Below are positions 1 through 6,772 of a stretch of 64,000 nt of DNA, piece by piece. Source of the DNA: SIG636 sp045535465 (lineage in GTDB: Bacteria; Bacillota; Clostridia; Oscillospirales; CAG-382). Each line of letters opens with the position of its first letter. Position 1 is the first letter of the stretch. A program made the position numbers and the translations under genes. Below the pieces are notes generated by a model. The model was not told where the DNA came from, did no database searches, and saw only the letters and a program-made list of their open reading frames with translations. Location of the stretch: assembly GCA_045535465.1 (NCBI GenBank), contig JAZSLS010000016.1, positions 1 to 64,000 of the forward strand. The letters run 5' to 3'.

Positions 1-2
1 AA

Positions 3-905
3 AGCTCTGCGGTAATATCCACCGAAAGCAGTGAGGAAGCTTCTGTCGAGGAAAGCAGCACAGAAGAAAGCGCTTTTGTAAGCAGCGAGGAAACAAGCGA
101 GGAAGCTTCTGTCGAGGAAAGCAGCGAGGAAATAAGCGAAGCTCCCGTTCCTCCGCCTCCACCTGTTCTTGACGGCAGTCTTGACCCCGTTACACCGCCG
201 CCCGCAAGCATAAGCGACAGCTCTTACGACGCTTATTTTAACGACAGCCTTTTTGTGGGCCACTCCGTAATGGTACACTTTAAAAACTACGTTGCAAGCT
301 ACCGTAAGACCTACAGCGGCTTTTTAGGGGATGCCGTTTTCGGTTGCTCCAGCGCATTTAGCTTTTATAACAACAAAAACCAAACTCCTGCAACGGCGGG
401 GAACGTTCTGCCCAGATATCAGGGCGCAAGCTATAATATAGAAGACCTGGTTACCGCTGCCGGCTCCGGCACCGTATATCTTGGCCTTATGGGGCTTAAC
501 GACCTTGGTATGTACGGCAATGCAAACACCTGCGCAACGCCTGCCGCTGATGAAGTTATTGCCTGCATTGGCAGAATTAACGAAAAAAACCCTAACGTTA
601 CCGTTGTGGTGATTTCTTCCACATACCTTACTCATCATAACTCCTACGCAAAGCTTAACAACAAAAATATGAGCTTGCTTAACAACTACGTGCTTGAGTA
701 CTGCAACGCTAACGGCATTGACTTTATAGACGTTGCCACACCTTTGCTTGACGGCAACGGCGACCTTGCCACCGTTTATTCCAGCGACAACTACTGTCAC
801 CTTAAAAACAATGCTTACCACGTTTGGATGAACGAGCTTCGCACTTACGCCGAGAAAAAGCAAAGCGGCACCTGGGTAAACCCCATTGTTCCCACTCTTG
901 ATTAG
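3..905 (+). CDS. SGNH/GDSL-like hydrolase, C-terminal part (5' end off window)
   Basis: The reading frame is open from the first base, so about 300 residues of a longer protein are visible. The first 60 or so are a Ser/Glu-rich linker followed by a Pro-rich stretch (around 143-165), typical of a tether on an exported protein. The rest resembles clostridial SGNH-family esterases/acyltransferases: a block I-like FVGHSVM with the candidate nucleophile Ser at 264-266, a block III-like GLND with Asn at 498-500, and a late D-x-x-x-H with His at 798-800. Block I reads G-H-S rather than the usual G-D-S, and the Asp-His spacing is one residue longer than the common D-x-x-H, so activity is uncertain. 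An internal GTG at 255 is not taken as the start because the frame continues upstream without a stop. The substrate is not predictable; removal of acyl groups from cell-wall or capsule sugars is a family-level guess. Confidence 0.65.
   Translation, partial: SSAVISTESSEEASVEESSTEESAFVSSEETSEEASVEESSEEISEAPVPPPPPVLDGSLDPVTPPPASISDSSYDAYFNDSLFVGHSVMVHFKNYVASYRKTYSGFLGDAVFGCSSAFSFYNNKNQTPATAGNVLPRYQGASYNIEDLVTAAGSGTVYLGLMGLNDLGMYGNANTCATPAADEVIACIGRINEKNPNVTVVVISSTYLTHHNSYAKLNNKNMSLLNNYVLEYCNANGIDFIDVATPLLDGNGDLATVYSSDNYCHLKNNAYHVWMNELRTYAEKKQSGTWVNPIVPTLD
33..125 (+). repeat. 27-bp direct repeat in Ser/Glu linker
   Basis: An identical 27-nt sequence occurs at 33-59 and 99-125, 66 bp apart, inside the Ser/Glu-rich linker of the first gene. 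It is in frame and encodes E-E-A-S-V-E-E-S-S. This is the kind of low-complexity repeat that changes linker length by slippage. Confidence 0.85.
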
Positions 906-951
906 TTTATAACAACCCTAAATATATTTATTTTTGAAAGGATTTTTAGTT

Positions 952-1500
952 ATGAAAAAATTTGCACTTATTATGTTAGTTGGCGCTCTTGCCCTTTCCG
1001 CCTTTGCGGCTTGCGACACCCCTGCGGATAACGAAAGCAAGGATGACAGCAGCAAAATCGAAAGCGTTGATAACAGTGGCTCCAAGGCTGATGAAGAAAG
1101 CAATGGCAGCGTAGCCGATGCCAAGGTTGACCTTACCGTTATTTGCAACACCGTTAAGGCACAGGTAGCAGCTCAATCCGCTTTTGAGCTTGATGCAGAC
1201 ACCCTTTTTAACGACACAGGCATTAATCCCGAGTTTTATAACAATTACTTTTGGCTGATTGACACCTCCGAAGAATGTGTTGGCGTTTTTGAAGCTAAGG
1301 ACGAAACCTCTCTTAACGAAATAAAGGGCCTTTTGGAGGGTTACCTTCAGAACAAAAAGACCACCTACGAAAGCTACGACGCTAAGGTGTTTGAAATGGC
1401 AAACAAGGCTGTTATAAAAACCGTTGGCAACTACGCATATATAGTAATGTCTCCCAACGTTACTCCCATTACCCTCACCCTTGACGAAAAATTGGCGTAA
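952..1500 (+). CDS. DUF4358-like lipoprotein
   Basis: A 182-residue predicted lipoprotein. The N terminus has Lys-Lys, a hydrophobic stretch and a lipobox ending in AFAAC (Cys 19), then an acidic Ser/Asp/Glu linker to about residue 55, then a compact domain. That domain (from about VDLTVICNTV to the end, with the FYNNYFWLID and YAYIVMSPN segments) resembles the DUF4358 family of clostridial lipoproteins, whose function is unknown. The ATG at 952 is chosen because GAAAGGA lies at 936-942 and the lipoprotein signal starts there; the TTG at 934 overlaps that ribosome-binding site. It sits 46 bp after the SGNH-like gene and 35 bp before a LytM-like gene, so the three are probably co-transcribed envelope genes. 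Confidence 0.7.
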   Translation: MKKFALIMLVGALALSAFAACDTPADNESKDDSSKIESVDNSGSKADEESNGSVADAKVDLTVICNTVKAQVAAQSAFELDADTLFNDTGINPEFYNNYFWLIDTSEECVGVFEAKDETSLNEIKGLLEGYLQNKKTTYESYDAKVFEMANKAVIKTVGNYAYIVMSPNVTPITLTLDEKLA

Positions 1501-1535
1501 AGGCTTACCATAAAAAATCTAGGACGGACAAATAA

Positions 1536-3152
1536 GTGAATAACAAAAACCAAAAGCATACGTGGCTGTGGATACTTTTGTGTCTACCCACGGTGTTTAT
1601 AGTGTATTTTGCCGTTACCCTTTCGGGCGGGAGCATAGACCCCGCCAACGTCAGCGCCGTTAACGTGGTTACACCCGACGGCACTGCTATGGAATTTGAC
1701 GGCGAGGACATTTCCTTTTACGTTAATATGTATCTGGAGGCTGACCCCCTTAGCTCCCCTATAAGGGACGTTAATGCGGAGCTTCCTATGAACGTTACCC
1801 TTAAACAAAAAACAGGCGACCTTACCTTTGCCGTTTATGCGGAAAGCAACACCAACGGTTGCTTTTTCCGAAAAACAGACGGTAAGTATTTTTCCGTACC
1901 CGCAAGCTTTGCAAAAACCCTTTTGCAAAGAAAAGAATGCGCCTTTGTTTACGAAAGAGCAGGCTACACCCTGCCGGGTCTTAGCTTTGTAACAGGCGAC
2001 AGCAGCACCTCGGTGCTTCCTCAAAGCTTTAAGTGGCAGTACAAGGATATTGCAGGCGCTGCAACGGAAGACACTTTTAGCAAGAAGGCCACCGAAGCCC
2101 AGCACTTTAGCTTTTACTCAGACAAGGGCTTTACGCTTCGTTTCGCTAAAGAGCCTTCCCAGCACACCGTTACCTTTTACAGGGAGGACGGCACTGTTAT
2201 TGATGCAGTTGACCCTTCCGCACTCATCTTCCCCACCGATACAAACCTTAAGGTGGTTGTGGATGCAAAGTGGCAGCAGGACGCTGACAGTATGGGCGGC
2301 GAAGCCAAGTACAGCTTCACCCTGCTTTATGACGTGCTCCCCGAAATAATACGCTCTACGGAAACAGTTAAGCCCGGTGACGTTCTTTGCATAGGCTTCC
2401 GTCACCTTAGCCAAAACGAAAAAATACGTCTTGAGTCACAGCTTAAAACTGCGCCTCTGCGTGTTACCTACACCGATGACGGCGCCTACGCCCTGCTTCC
2501 TATCAGCGGCAACAACTCCGCAGGTCAGTACAGCCTTAAGTTCACCGTAGGCACTGTGGAAAAGCTTATCGACGTTAACGTTATAGACAGCACTCCCAAC
2601 ATCGTTCTTGACACTATGGATACCGAAAAGTTTTACCTCTTCCAAACCCCTGACTTTATTCAAAGGCACGACTCTCTTATGGAAGGTTGGGCAAGCACCA
2701 CGGGCGAGGCAGCTTTTCTTGCAGGGGATAGCTTTGTTTCTCCCATAAGCGGAGACGCTGCTCACAGCTACGGAGACGAGCTTCTTATAAACGGTCAGCC
2801 CGATAAATATTTTCTTGAGGGCAACGACTACAAGGCAGAGGATGGCGCTCTTATCAAGGCCACCCAGCGTGGCACGGTAGCTTTTGTGGGCGAGGACGAC
2901 GTGCTTGGCAATATGGTGATTATTGACCACGGCTATGGCATAAAGTCTCATTACTACGGCGTTGCAACCGTTTCTAAGGCTGTCGGCGACACGGTACAGA
3001 AGGGCGAAACCATAGGCAGTGCGGGCGTTAACGGTATGGTTTACACCTCCGGCAACGACAAGCTTCCTACCCTTCACTTTTACGTAAGCCTTGACGGCGT
3101 ATACGTTAACCCAAACGAGCTTATCAAAAACGGACTTTATATTTTGGATTAG
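1536..3152 (+). CDS. membrane-anchored degenerate LytM/M23 domain protein
   Basis: A 538-residue protein starting at a GTG preceded by AGGACGG. Residues 9-30 form a single N-terminal membrane segment, followed by a long extracytoplasmic region of no recognised family and a C-terminal M23 (LytM) fold from about residue 425. The fold is recognisable from GNMVIIDHGYGIKSHYYG, the VGDTVQKGETIG turn and the final LHFYV strand. The zinc site is degenerate: the first ligand motif H-x-x-x-D is replaced by an N-D-Y-K context and the closing H-x-H is T-L-H. Such inactive LytM domains usually act as scaffolds or activators (SpoIIQ in Bacillus, EnvC in E. coli). A sporulation or division role is possible but is not shown by the sequence. 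Confidence 0.75.
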   Translation: MNNKNQKHTWLWILLCLPTVFIVYFAVTLSGGSIDPANVSAVNVVTPDGTAMEFDGEDISFYVNMYLEADPLSSPIRDVNAELPMNVTLKQKTGDLTFAVYAESNTNGCFFRKTDGKYFSVPASFAKTLLQRKECAFVYERAGYTLPGLSFVTGDSSTSVLPQSFKWQYKDIAGAATEDTFSKKATEAQHFSFYSDKGFTLRFAKEPSQHTVTFYREDGTVIDAVDPSALIFPTDTNLKVVVDAKWQQDADSMGGEAKYSFTLLYDVLPEIIRSTETVKPGDVLCIGFRHLSQNEKIRLESQLKTAPLRVTYTDDGAYALLPISGNNSAGQYSLKFTVGTVEKLIDVNVIDSTPNIVLDTMDTEKFYLFQTPDFIQRHDSLMEGWASTTGEAAFLAGDSFVSPISGDAAHSYGDELLINGQPDKYFLEGNDYKAEDGALIKATQRGTVAFVGEDDVLGNMVIIDHGYGIKSHYYGVATVSKAVGDTVQKGETIGSAGVNGMVYTSGNDKLPTLHFYVSLDGVYVNPNELIKNGLYILD

Positions 3153-3192
3153 TTTAATCACAAAAATTTTTCTTTAACATTTTAGTTTTTAT

Positions 3193-3386
3193 CGGGAGTT
3201 TTAGATAAAGGAAACGCACCTAAACACACGAACTAAAGCTACGTTATTAACGGGAGTTTTAGATAAGCCTTAGGTAAAGAGAACGTACCTAAACTCCCGA
3301 ACTAAAGCTATGTTATTAACGGGAGTTTTAGATAAGCCTTAGGTAAGGAGAACGTACCTAAACTCCCGAATTAAAGCTCCCGAATT
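3193..3386. repeat. tandem array of three hairpin units
   Basis: Three tandem units begin at 3193, 3251 and 3320 (spacings 58 and 69 bp). Units two and three are nearly identical; unit one is shorter and diverged. Each full unit is an inverted repeat: CGGGAGTTT at its left edge pairs with AAACTCCCG about 30 nt later, and TTAGGTA pairs with TACCTAA inside. The units are joined by a short ACTAAAGCTA(T/C)GTTATTAA spacer. The array fills most of the 305-bp gap between the LytM-like gene and nrdR and contains no plausible gene. Confidence 0.85.
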
Positions 3387-3399
3387 AAAATAAAAAAAC

Positions 3400-3440
3400 A
3401 ACACGGAACTGTCTTAATTAAAGAAAGTTCCGTGTTTTGT
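3400..3440. terminator. bidirectional terminator
   Basis: A perfect 11-bp stem (AACACGGAACT at 3400-3410 with AGTTCCGTGTT at 3426-3436), with an A-rich run on the left and a T-rich run on the right. It can end both the LytM-gene transcript and the nrdR transcript. Confidence 0.85.
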
Positions 3441-3457
3441 TTTTGTTAATATTTGGT

Positions 3458-3916
3458 TTATTTCTTTTCCGCCATTATCTTCTGAAGCTCATCAACAAAG
3501 GCGCTGATATCCTTAAACTGACGGTAAACGGAGGCAAAGCGAACGTAGGCAACCTCGTCCAGCTCCTTAAGCTTACGCATAACCAGCTCACCTATATAGG
3601 AGGTAGGAATTTCATTTTGCAAAGAGTTTTGGAGCGTACGCTCGATATCGGTAACAATAGCCTCCATCTCACTTTTGGACACCTTACGCTTGTCACAGGC
3701 GTGAATGATGCTGGAAAGCAGCTTGTTTCTGTCATAAGCCTCTCTGGAGTTATCCTTTTTAACCACCAGCATAGGAACGTCCTCAATTATCTCGTAGGTG
3801 GTGAATCGGCGCTGACAATGCAAACACTCTCTGCGGCGGCGGATAGACGCACCCTCTGCCGTAGGACGAGAGTCGATAACCTTACTTTCGGGATGAAAAC
3901 ATACGGGACACTTCAT
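3458..3916 (-). CDS. nrdR: transcriptional repressor NrdR
   Basis: A 152-residue protein of normal NrdR length. NrdR is an ATP/dATP-sensing repressor of ribonucleotide reductase genes. The N-terminal zinc ribbon has Cys 3, 6, 31 and 34 (MKCPVC and CLHC), including the family's conserved ESKVIDSRP segment. The rest is an ATP-cone, recognisable from VVKKDNSREAYDRNKL and EVAYVRFASVYRQFKD. No ribonucleotide reductase gene is in the window, so its targets lie elsewhere. It has its own promoter upstream and is followed by a strong bidirectional terminator, so it is monocistronic. Confidence 0.95.
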   Translation of the reverse strand: MKCPVCFHPESKVIDSRPTAEGASIRRRRECLHCQRRFTTYEIIEDVPMLVVKKDNSREAYDRNKLLSSIIHACDKRKVSKSEMEAIVTDIERTLQNSLQNEIPTSYIGELVMRKLKELDEVAYVRFASVYRQFKDISAFVDELQKIMAEKK

Positions 3917-3950
3917 ACAAAAAATACCTCATTTCCTAAACCTTAGGTAT

Positions 3951-3979
3951 AATATACCACATTATTTAAACTTTGTAAA
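3951..3979 (-). promoter_or_regulatory. sigma-A promoter for nrdR
   Basis: Read on the minus strand: TTTACA at 3974-3979, a 17-bp spacer, and TATATT at 3951-3956, about 35 bp before the nrdR start. The -10 lies in a near-palindrome, GGTATAATATACC (3947-3959), which also gives TATAAT on the plus strand towards the small membrane gene at 3993. Confidence 0.6.
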
Positions 3980-3992
3980 GGAATAATTAAAA

Positions 3993-4229
3993 ATGAAACG
4001 AAATTTTAAGCTTTGCACTATGGCACGCCATATTCTGACCTTTGGTCTTCTGTTCCCCGCCACACTTTGTATTTGCTACATAGCAGGGCTGTTTGCAAAA
4101 TGCGAGTTGTATTTCTTCTACGACGTAAAACGGCTGTGCATTATGACAGCGGAAACCTTTGCCGCTTGCGCCGTTGTAGCTATCGCCTGCGCTTTTTTTG
4201 CGGAGTGGCTTTACCGCCGCCGTTCTTAG
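3993..4229 (+). CDS. small two-helix membrane protein
   Basis: A 78-residue ORF with a good ribosome-binding site (AAAGGA at 3977-3982, 10 bp before the ATG). It has a basic N terminus, two clear hydrophobic segments (about residues 10-34 and 48-70) and a basic tail WLYRRRS, fitting a cytoplasmic-in two-helix membrane protein. No family is recognised. Its last 50 bp overlap, antisense, the 3' end of the ygiQ-like gene. The ribosome-binding site, hydrophobic pattern and charge placement favour a real gene, but conservation cannot be tested here. Confidence 0.5.
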   Translation: MKRNFKLCTMARHILTFGLLFPATLCICYIAGLFAKCELYFFYDVKRLCIMTAETFAACAVVAIACAFFAEWLYRRRS

Positions 4230-6009
4230 GTCTGCCGTGAGGTAAAAGCACGGGTATAAGGTCGGTGCGATGCGCCGCCTCAAGGGCTTTACGAACAAGA
4301 GGTGCGTTTTCGGGCCTGTGGGATTGTAGAAGCGCACGCTGCAGCTTTTTTTCCTCGTAGCTTCTTGGTACGTAAACGCTTTTCATATCAAAGGGGTCTA
4401 TCCCTGTGTAGAACATACAGGTAGAAGCTGTACCGGGTGTGGGATAAAAATCCTGCACCTGCTCTGGGTTAAGCTTATTCTCACGCAGGTAAAGGGCAAG
4501 GGAAATAGCGTCGTCTATTGTACTGCCCGGATGGGAGGACATAAGGTAGGGTACAAGGTACTGCTCCTTCCCCATAGACTTGGTAAGCTCGTAAAACCGC
4601 TTCTGGAATCGCTTATAAACCTCAAACTTGGGCTTGCCCATATATTTAAGCACGTTGTCGCTGCAATGCTCAGGCGCAACCTTAAGCTGACCGCTTACGT
4701 GGTTAGCCACAAGACGCTTAAAAAACCTTTCGTTGCTGTCTGCCATTAGATAATCAAAGCGGATACCGCTGCGAATAAATACCTTTTTAACACGGGGCAG
4801 TTTTTCTATTTTTTCAAGCAGTGCTACGTACTCGCTATGGTCGGCGTTAAGGTTTTTGCAGGGGGTAGGAAACAGGCATTTACGGGCAGTGCAAACACCG
4901 TCGGTCTTCTGCTTGGCACAGGCGGCGTGGCGGAAGTTGGCAGTAGGCCCGCCCACGTCGTGGATGTAGCCCTTAAAGTCGGGCATAGCCGTGATGATTT
5001 CCGCCTCCTCAAGCACGCTTTTTTCGGAGCGAGAGCATACGGAACGCCCCTGCACGTAGGTAAGAGCGCAAAAGTTACAGCTGCCAAAACAGCCTCGGCT
5101 GTGTGTTATGGAAAACTTAACCTCCGATATAGCGGGTATGCCTCCGTCCTTCTCGTAGGAGGGATGGTAGGTGCGCATATACGGCAAGGAGTAAACCTTG
5201 TCCATTTCCGCCCTGGTAAGAGGCGGCATAGGCGGATTTTGCACTATAACGCAGTCATCGTATTCCTCGATAACAGCCTTGCCCGTAACGGCATCCATAT
5301 TGTCGTACTGTATTTTAAACGCCTTAGCGTAAACAGTTTTGTCCTTTTTAAGCAGGTCATAATGATAGGTTTCCACCGCAGGATAATGAACAGGCGCACC
5401 TTTTTTTGCACGGTAGACGGTGCCCCTTACGTCGCAAAGCTTGGAAACAGGCACGCCCTTATCAAGCAAAAACGCTATGCGGCGCAAGATGTTTTCGCCC
5501 ATACCGTAGGCAAGCAGGTCTGCCGTACTGTCTATAAGAAGGCTGCGGCGCACCTTGTCCGTCCAATAATCGTAGTGTGCAAAACGACGGGTGGAGGCTT
5601 CAATACCACCGATAACGATGGGCACGTCACCATAAGCCTCTCTTATACGATTACAGTAAACGATAATAGCCCTGTCGGGACGATAGCCCGTTTTTCCGCC
5701 CGGAGAATATGCGTCCTCACTGCGGCGTTTTTTAGCGGCGGTGTAGTGGGCAACCATACTGTCGATGTTGCCGCTGTTAACAAGAAACCCTAACCTTGGT
5801 CTGCCAAAACGCTTAAAGTCGGCAGTGCTTTTCCAGTCAGGCTGCGGAAGAATGGCAACAGTGTAGCCCTCGGCTTCCAGCACCCTAGAGATTATGGCTG
5901 TACCAAAAGACGGATGGTCCACGTATGCGTCACCCGTTACAAGCACAAAGTCGGGTACGCCCCAACCAAGCTCCTTTACCTCCTCGGCGGTTATAGGCAA
6001 AAACGCCAT
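4180..6009 (-). CDS. YgiQ family radical SAM protein (UPF0313)
   Basis: A 609-residue protein of the YgiQ family. The N-terminal part carries the family's cobalamin-binding-like region (FVLVTGDAYVDHPSFG, IVIGGIEASTRRFAHYDYW), then a radical-SAM core with the 4Fe-4S ligands Cys 307, 311 and 314 in CFGSCNFC, then a C-terminal region with LVPYLMSSHPG and the YPTPGT segment typical of the family. The tail is Lys/Arg-rich. Members are annotated as uncharacterised radical SAM enzymes, and the reaction is unknown. The gene is alone on its strand and its 3' end overlaps a small membrane gene on the plus strand. Confidence 0.92.
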   Translation of the reverse strand: MAFLPITAEEVKELGWGVPDFVLVTGDAYVDHPSFGTAIISRVLEAEGYTVAILPQPDWKSTADFKRFGRPRLGFLVNSGNIDSMVAHYTAAKKRRSEDAYSPGGKTGYRPDRAIIVYCNRIREAYGDVPIVIGGIEASTRRFAHYDYWTDKVRRSLLIDSTADLLAYGMGENILRRIAFLLDKGVPVSKLCDVRGTVYRAKKGAPVHYPAVETYHYDLLKKDKTVYAKAFKIQYDNMDAVTGKAVIEEYDDCVIVQNPPMPPLTRAEMDKVYSLPYMRTYHPSYEKDGGIPAISEVKFSITHSRGCFGSCNFCALTYVQGRSVCSRSEKSVLEEAEIITAMPDFKGYIHDVGGPTANFRHAACAKQKTDGVCTARKCLFPTPCKNLNADHSEYVALLEKIEKLPRVKKVFIRSGIRFDYLMADSNERFFKRLVANHVSGQLKVAPEHCSDNVLKYMGKPKFEVYKRFQKRFYELTKSMGKEQYLVPYLMSSHPGSTIDDAISLALYLRENKLNPEQVQDFYPTPGTASTCMFYTGIDPFDMKSVYVPRSYEEKKLQRALLQSHRPENAPLVRKALEAAHRTDLIPVLLPHGRPKNGGGKATPQKKRRR

Positions 6010-6231
6010 AGCTCTGCCTCCTTGTCAAAATAAATCTACAATATATTCATTATATCAAATTTTGCCCCAAAATGCAATACAAAGTTGCGTGTGGGGCAAA
6101 ATGGGGTAAAAAACCATTTTCAAAGCGGAGTTTTTAATTTTTTGCCTAAAAGCTTGGGCAAAGTGTAGCAAAAGGGTAAGCAAGTGGAAGAGCCGTGTTT
6201 TCCGTCAGCTCGGCACCCACCGTCACGCAGC

Positions 6232-6251
6232 GGGCGATTCGAGAATCGCCC
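6232..6251. repeat. 9-bp-arm GC-rich palindrome
   Basis: GGGCGATTC at 6232-6240 and GAATCGCCC at 6243-6251 form a perfect stem with a two-base centre, so it works as a near-perfect palindrome. There is no T-run, so it is not a simple terminator. Short palindromes of this type are common dispersed elements in gut Clostridia. Confidence 0.7.
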
Positions 6252-6344
6252 CTACGGCATAACCGTTCACACGTATTCGCTGCCAACTTTTATTATTTCG
6301 AATAGCACCTACGCTAACCCTCGGTGCGAAAAAAAGAGTGCAGA

Positions 6345-6401
6345 TTTGTTAATTGTGACCTGAAGCTGTACCTTGTACTGCGAATGGTCACAATTAACAA
6401 A
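6345..6401. repeat. inverted repeat with 16-bp perfect arms
   Basis: TTTGTTAATTGTGACC at 6345-6360 is the exact reverse complement of 6386-6401. The 25-nt loop contains GTAC twice, giving an inner stem. No coding capacity; it may be a small non-autonomous mobile element or a structured RNA. Confidence 0.75.
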
Positions 6402-6426
6402 AACGGAAAAATAAAAATACAAAAAA

Positions 6427-6480
6427 AGAAAAGCGGCAACACCGCTTTTCTCAGTCTGTAGACAAAGTCTACAGACTGAG
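6427..6480. repeat. two adjacent stem-loops
   Basis: The first is AGAAAAGCGG-caaca-CCGCTTTTCT (6427-6451), which recurs exactly at 6691-6715. The second has 14-bp perfect arms, CTCAGTCTGTAGAC at 6450-6463 and GTCTACAGACTGAG at 6467-6480, with a three-base loop. They share bases at their junction, so the two folds compete slightly. Confidence 0.8.
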
Positions 6481-6486
6481 GCAGAG

Positions 6487-6629
6487 TGAGAGAAACGAAG
6501 CTATTTTTCACGAAAAACGAGTGTCGGCGTAGTGACCTACGACAGCGAAGTTTTTCGTGAAAGTGCCCTGAATATAACAAAATATAACCATTTATAACAA
6601 AAATGCCTCCCGTTACATTACGAGAGGCC
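6487..6629 (+). repeat. dispersed palindromic repeat, copy 1
   Basis: This segment matches, in inverted orientation, the segment at 34395-34495. Shared blocks are GTGAGAGAAACGAAGCT, GTGAAAGTGCCCTGAATAT-AACAAAATA and the stem pair GCCTC-C-CGT / ACG-A-GAGGC. Copy 1 has an extra nested cruciform: TTTCACGAAAAAC at 6506-6518 pairs with 6550-6562 around a further stem. No coding capacity. Confidence 0.8.
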
Positions 6630-6690
6630 TTTTTGTCTTTTTGGTTCTTTTTTCTCAGGGCACGTAAAGAGCAAGTTTGTCTTCGCTCTG

Positions 6691-6715
6691 AGAAAAGCGG
6701 CAACACCGCTTTTCT
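6691..6715. terminator. hairpin, second copy; likely terminator of the 6773 gene
   Basis: An exact 25-nt copy of the hairpin at 6427-6451 (10-bp stem, loop CAACA). It lies 57 bp downstream of the stop of the minus-strand trans-sulfuration gene. On the minus strand the stem ends in a run of four T, consistent with a weak intrinsic terminator. Confidence 0.5.
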
Positions 6716-6772
6716 TCATATTGAAATATTTAAAATTCTTTTTCCGTGGTCTGTGCCTGTTTTTCGCACCGA

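Larger units (their letters stand above)
6010..6772. other. 763-bp intergenic region packed with palindromic elements
   Basis: No convincing gene lies here. The left 200 bp are A/T-rich with nothing recognised. From 6232 to 6715 there is a run of inverted repeats (listed separately): a GC-rich palindrome, a 16-bp-arm inverted repeat, two adjacent stem-loops, a nested cruciform that belongs to a dispersed repeat, and a repeated 25-nt hairpin that probably terminates the gene at 6773. A 130-codon minus-strand ORF over 6314-6706 is an artefact of these repeats. Confidence 0.7.

Noticed and set aside
3193..3386. CRISPR array
   Set aside because: Units are tandem with no unique spacers, unit length varies, and no cas genes are near. 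These are hairpin repeats.
5894..6109. Plus-strand ORF of 71 codons at the ygiQ 5' end
   Set aside because: It is antisense to ygiQ and its promoter region, with no ribosome-binding site and no protein-like pattern.
6314..6706. A 130-codon minus-strand ORF over the palindrome cluster
   Set aside because: It spans several inverted repeats, has low-complexity content and no clear ribosome-binding site. The ORF is a by-product of the repeats.
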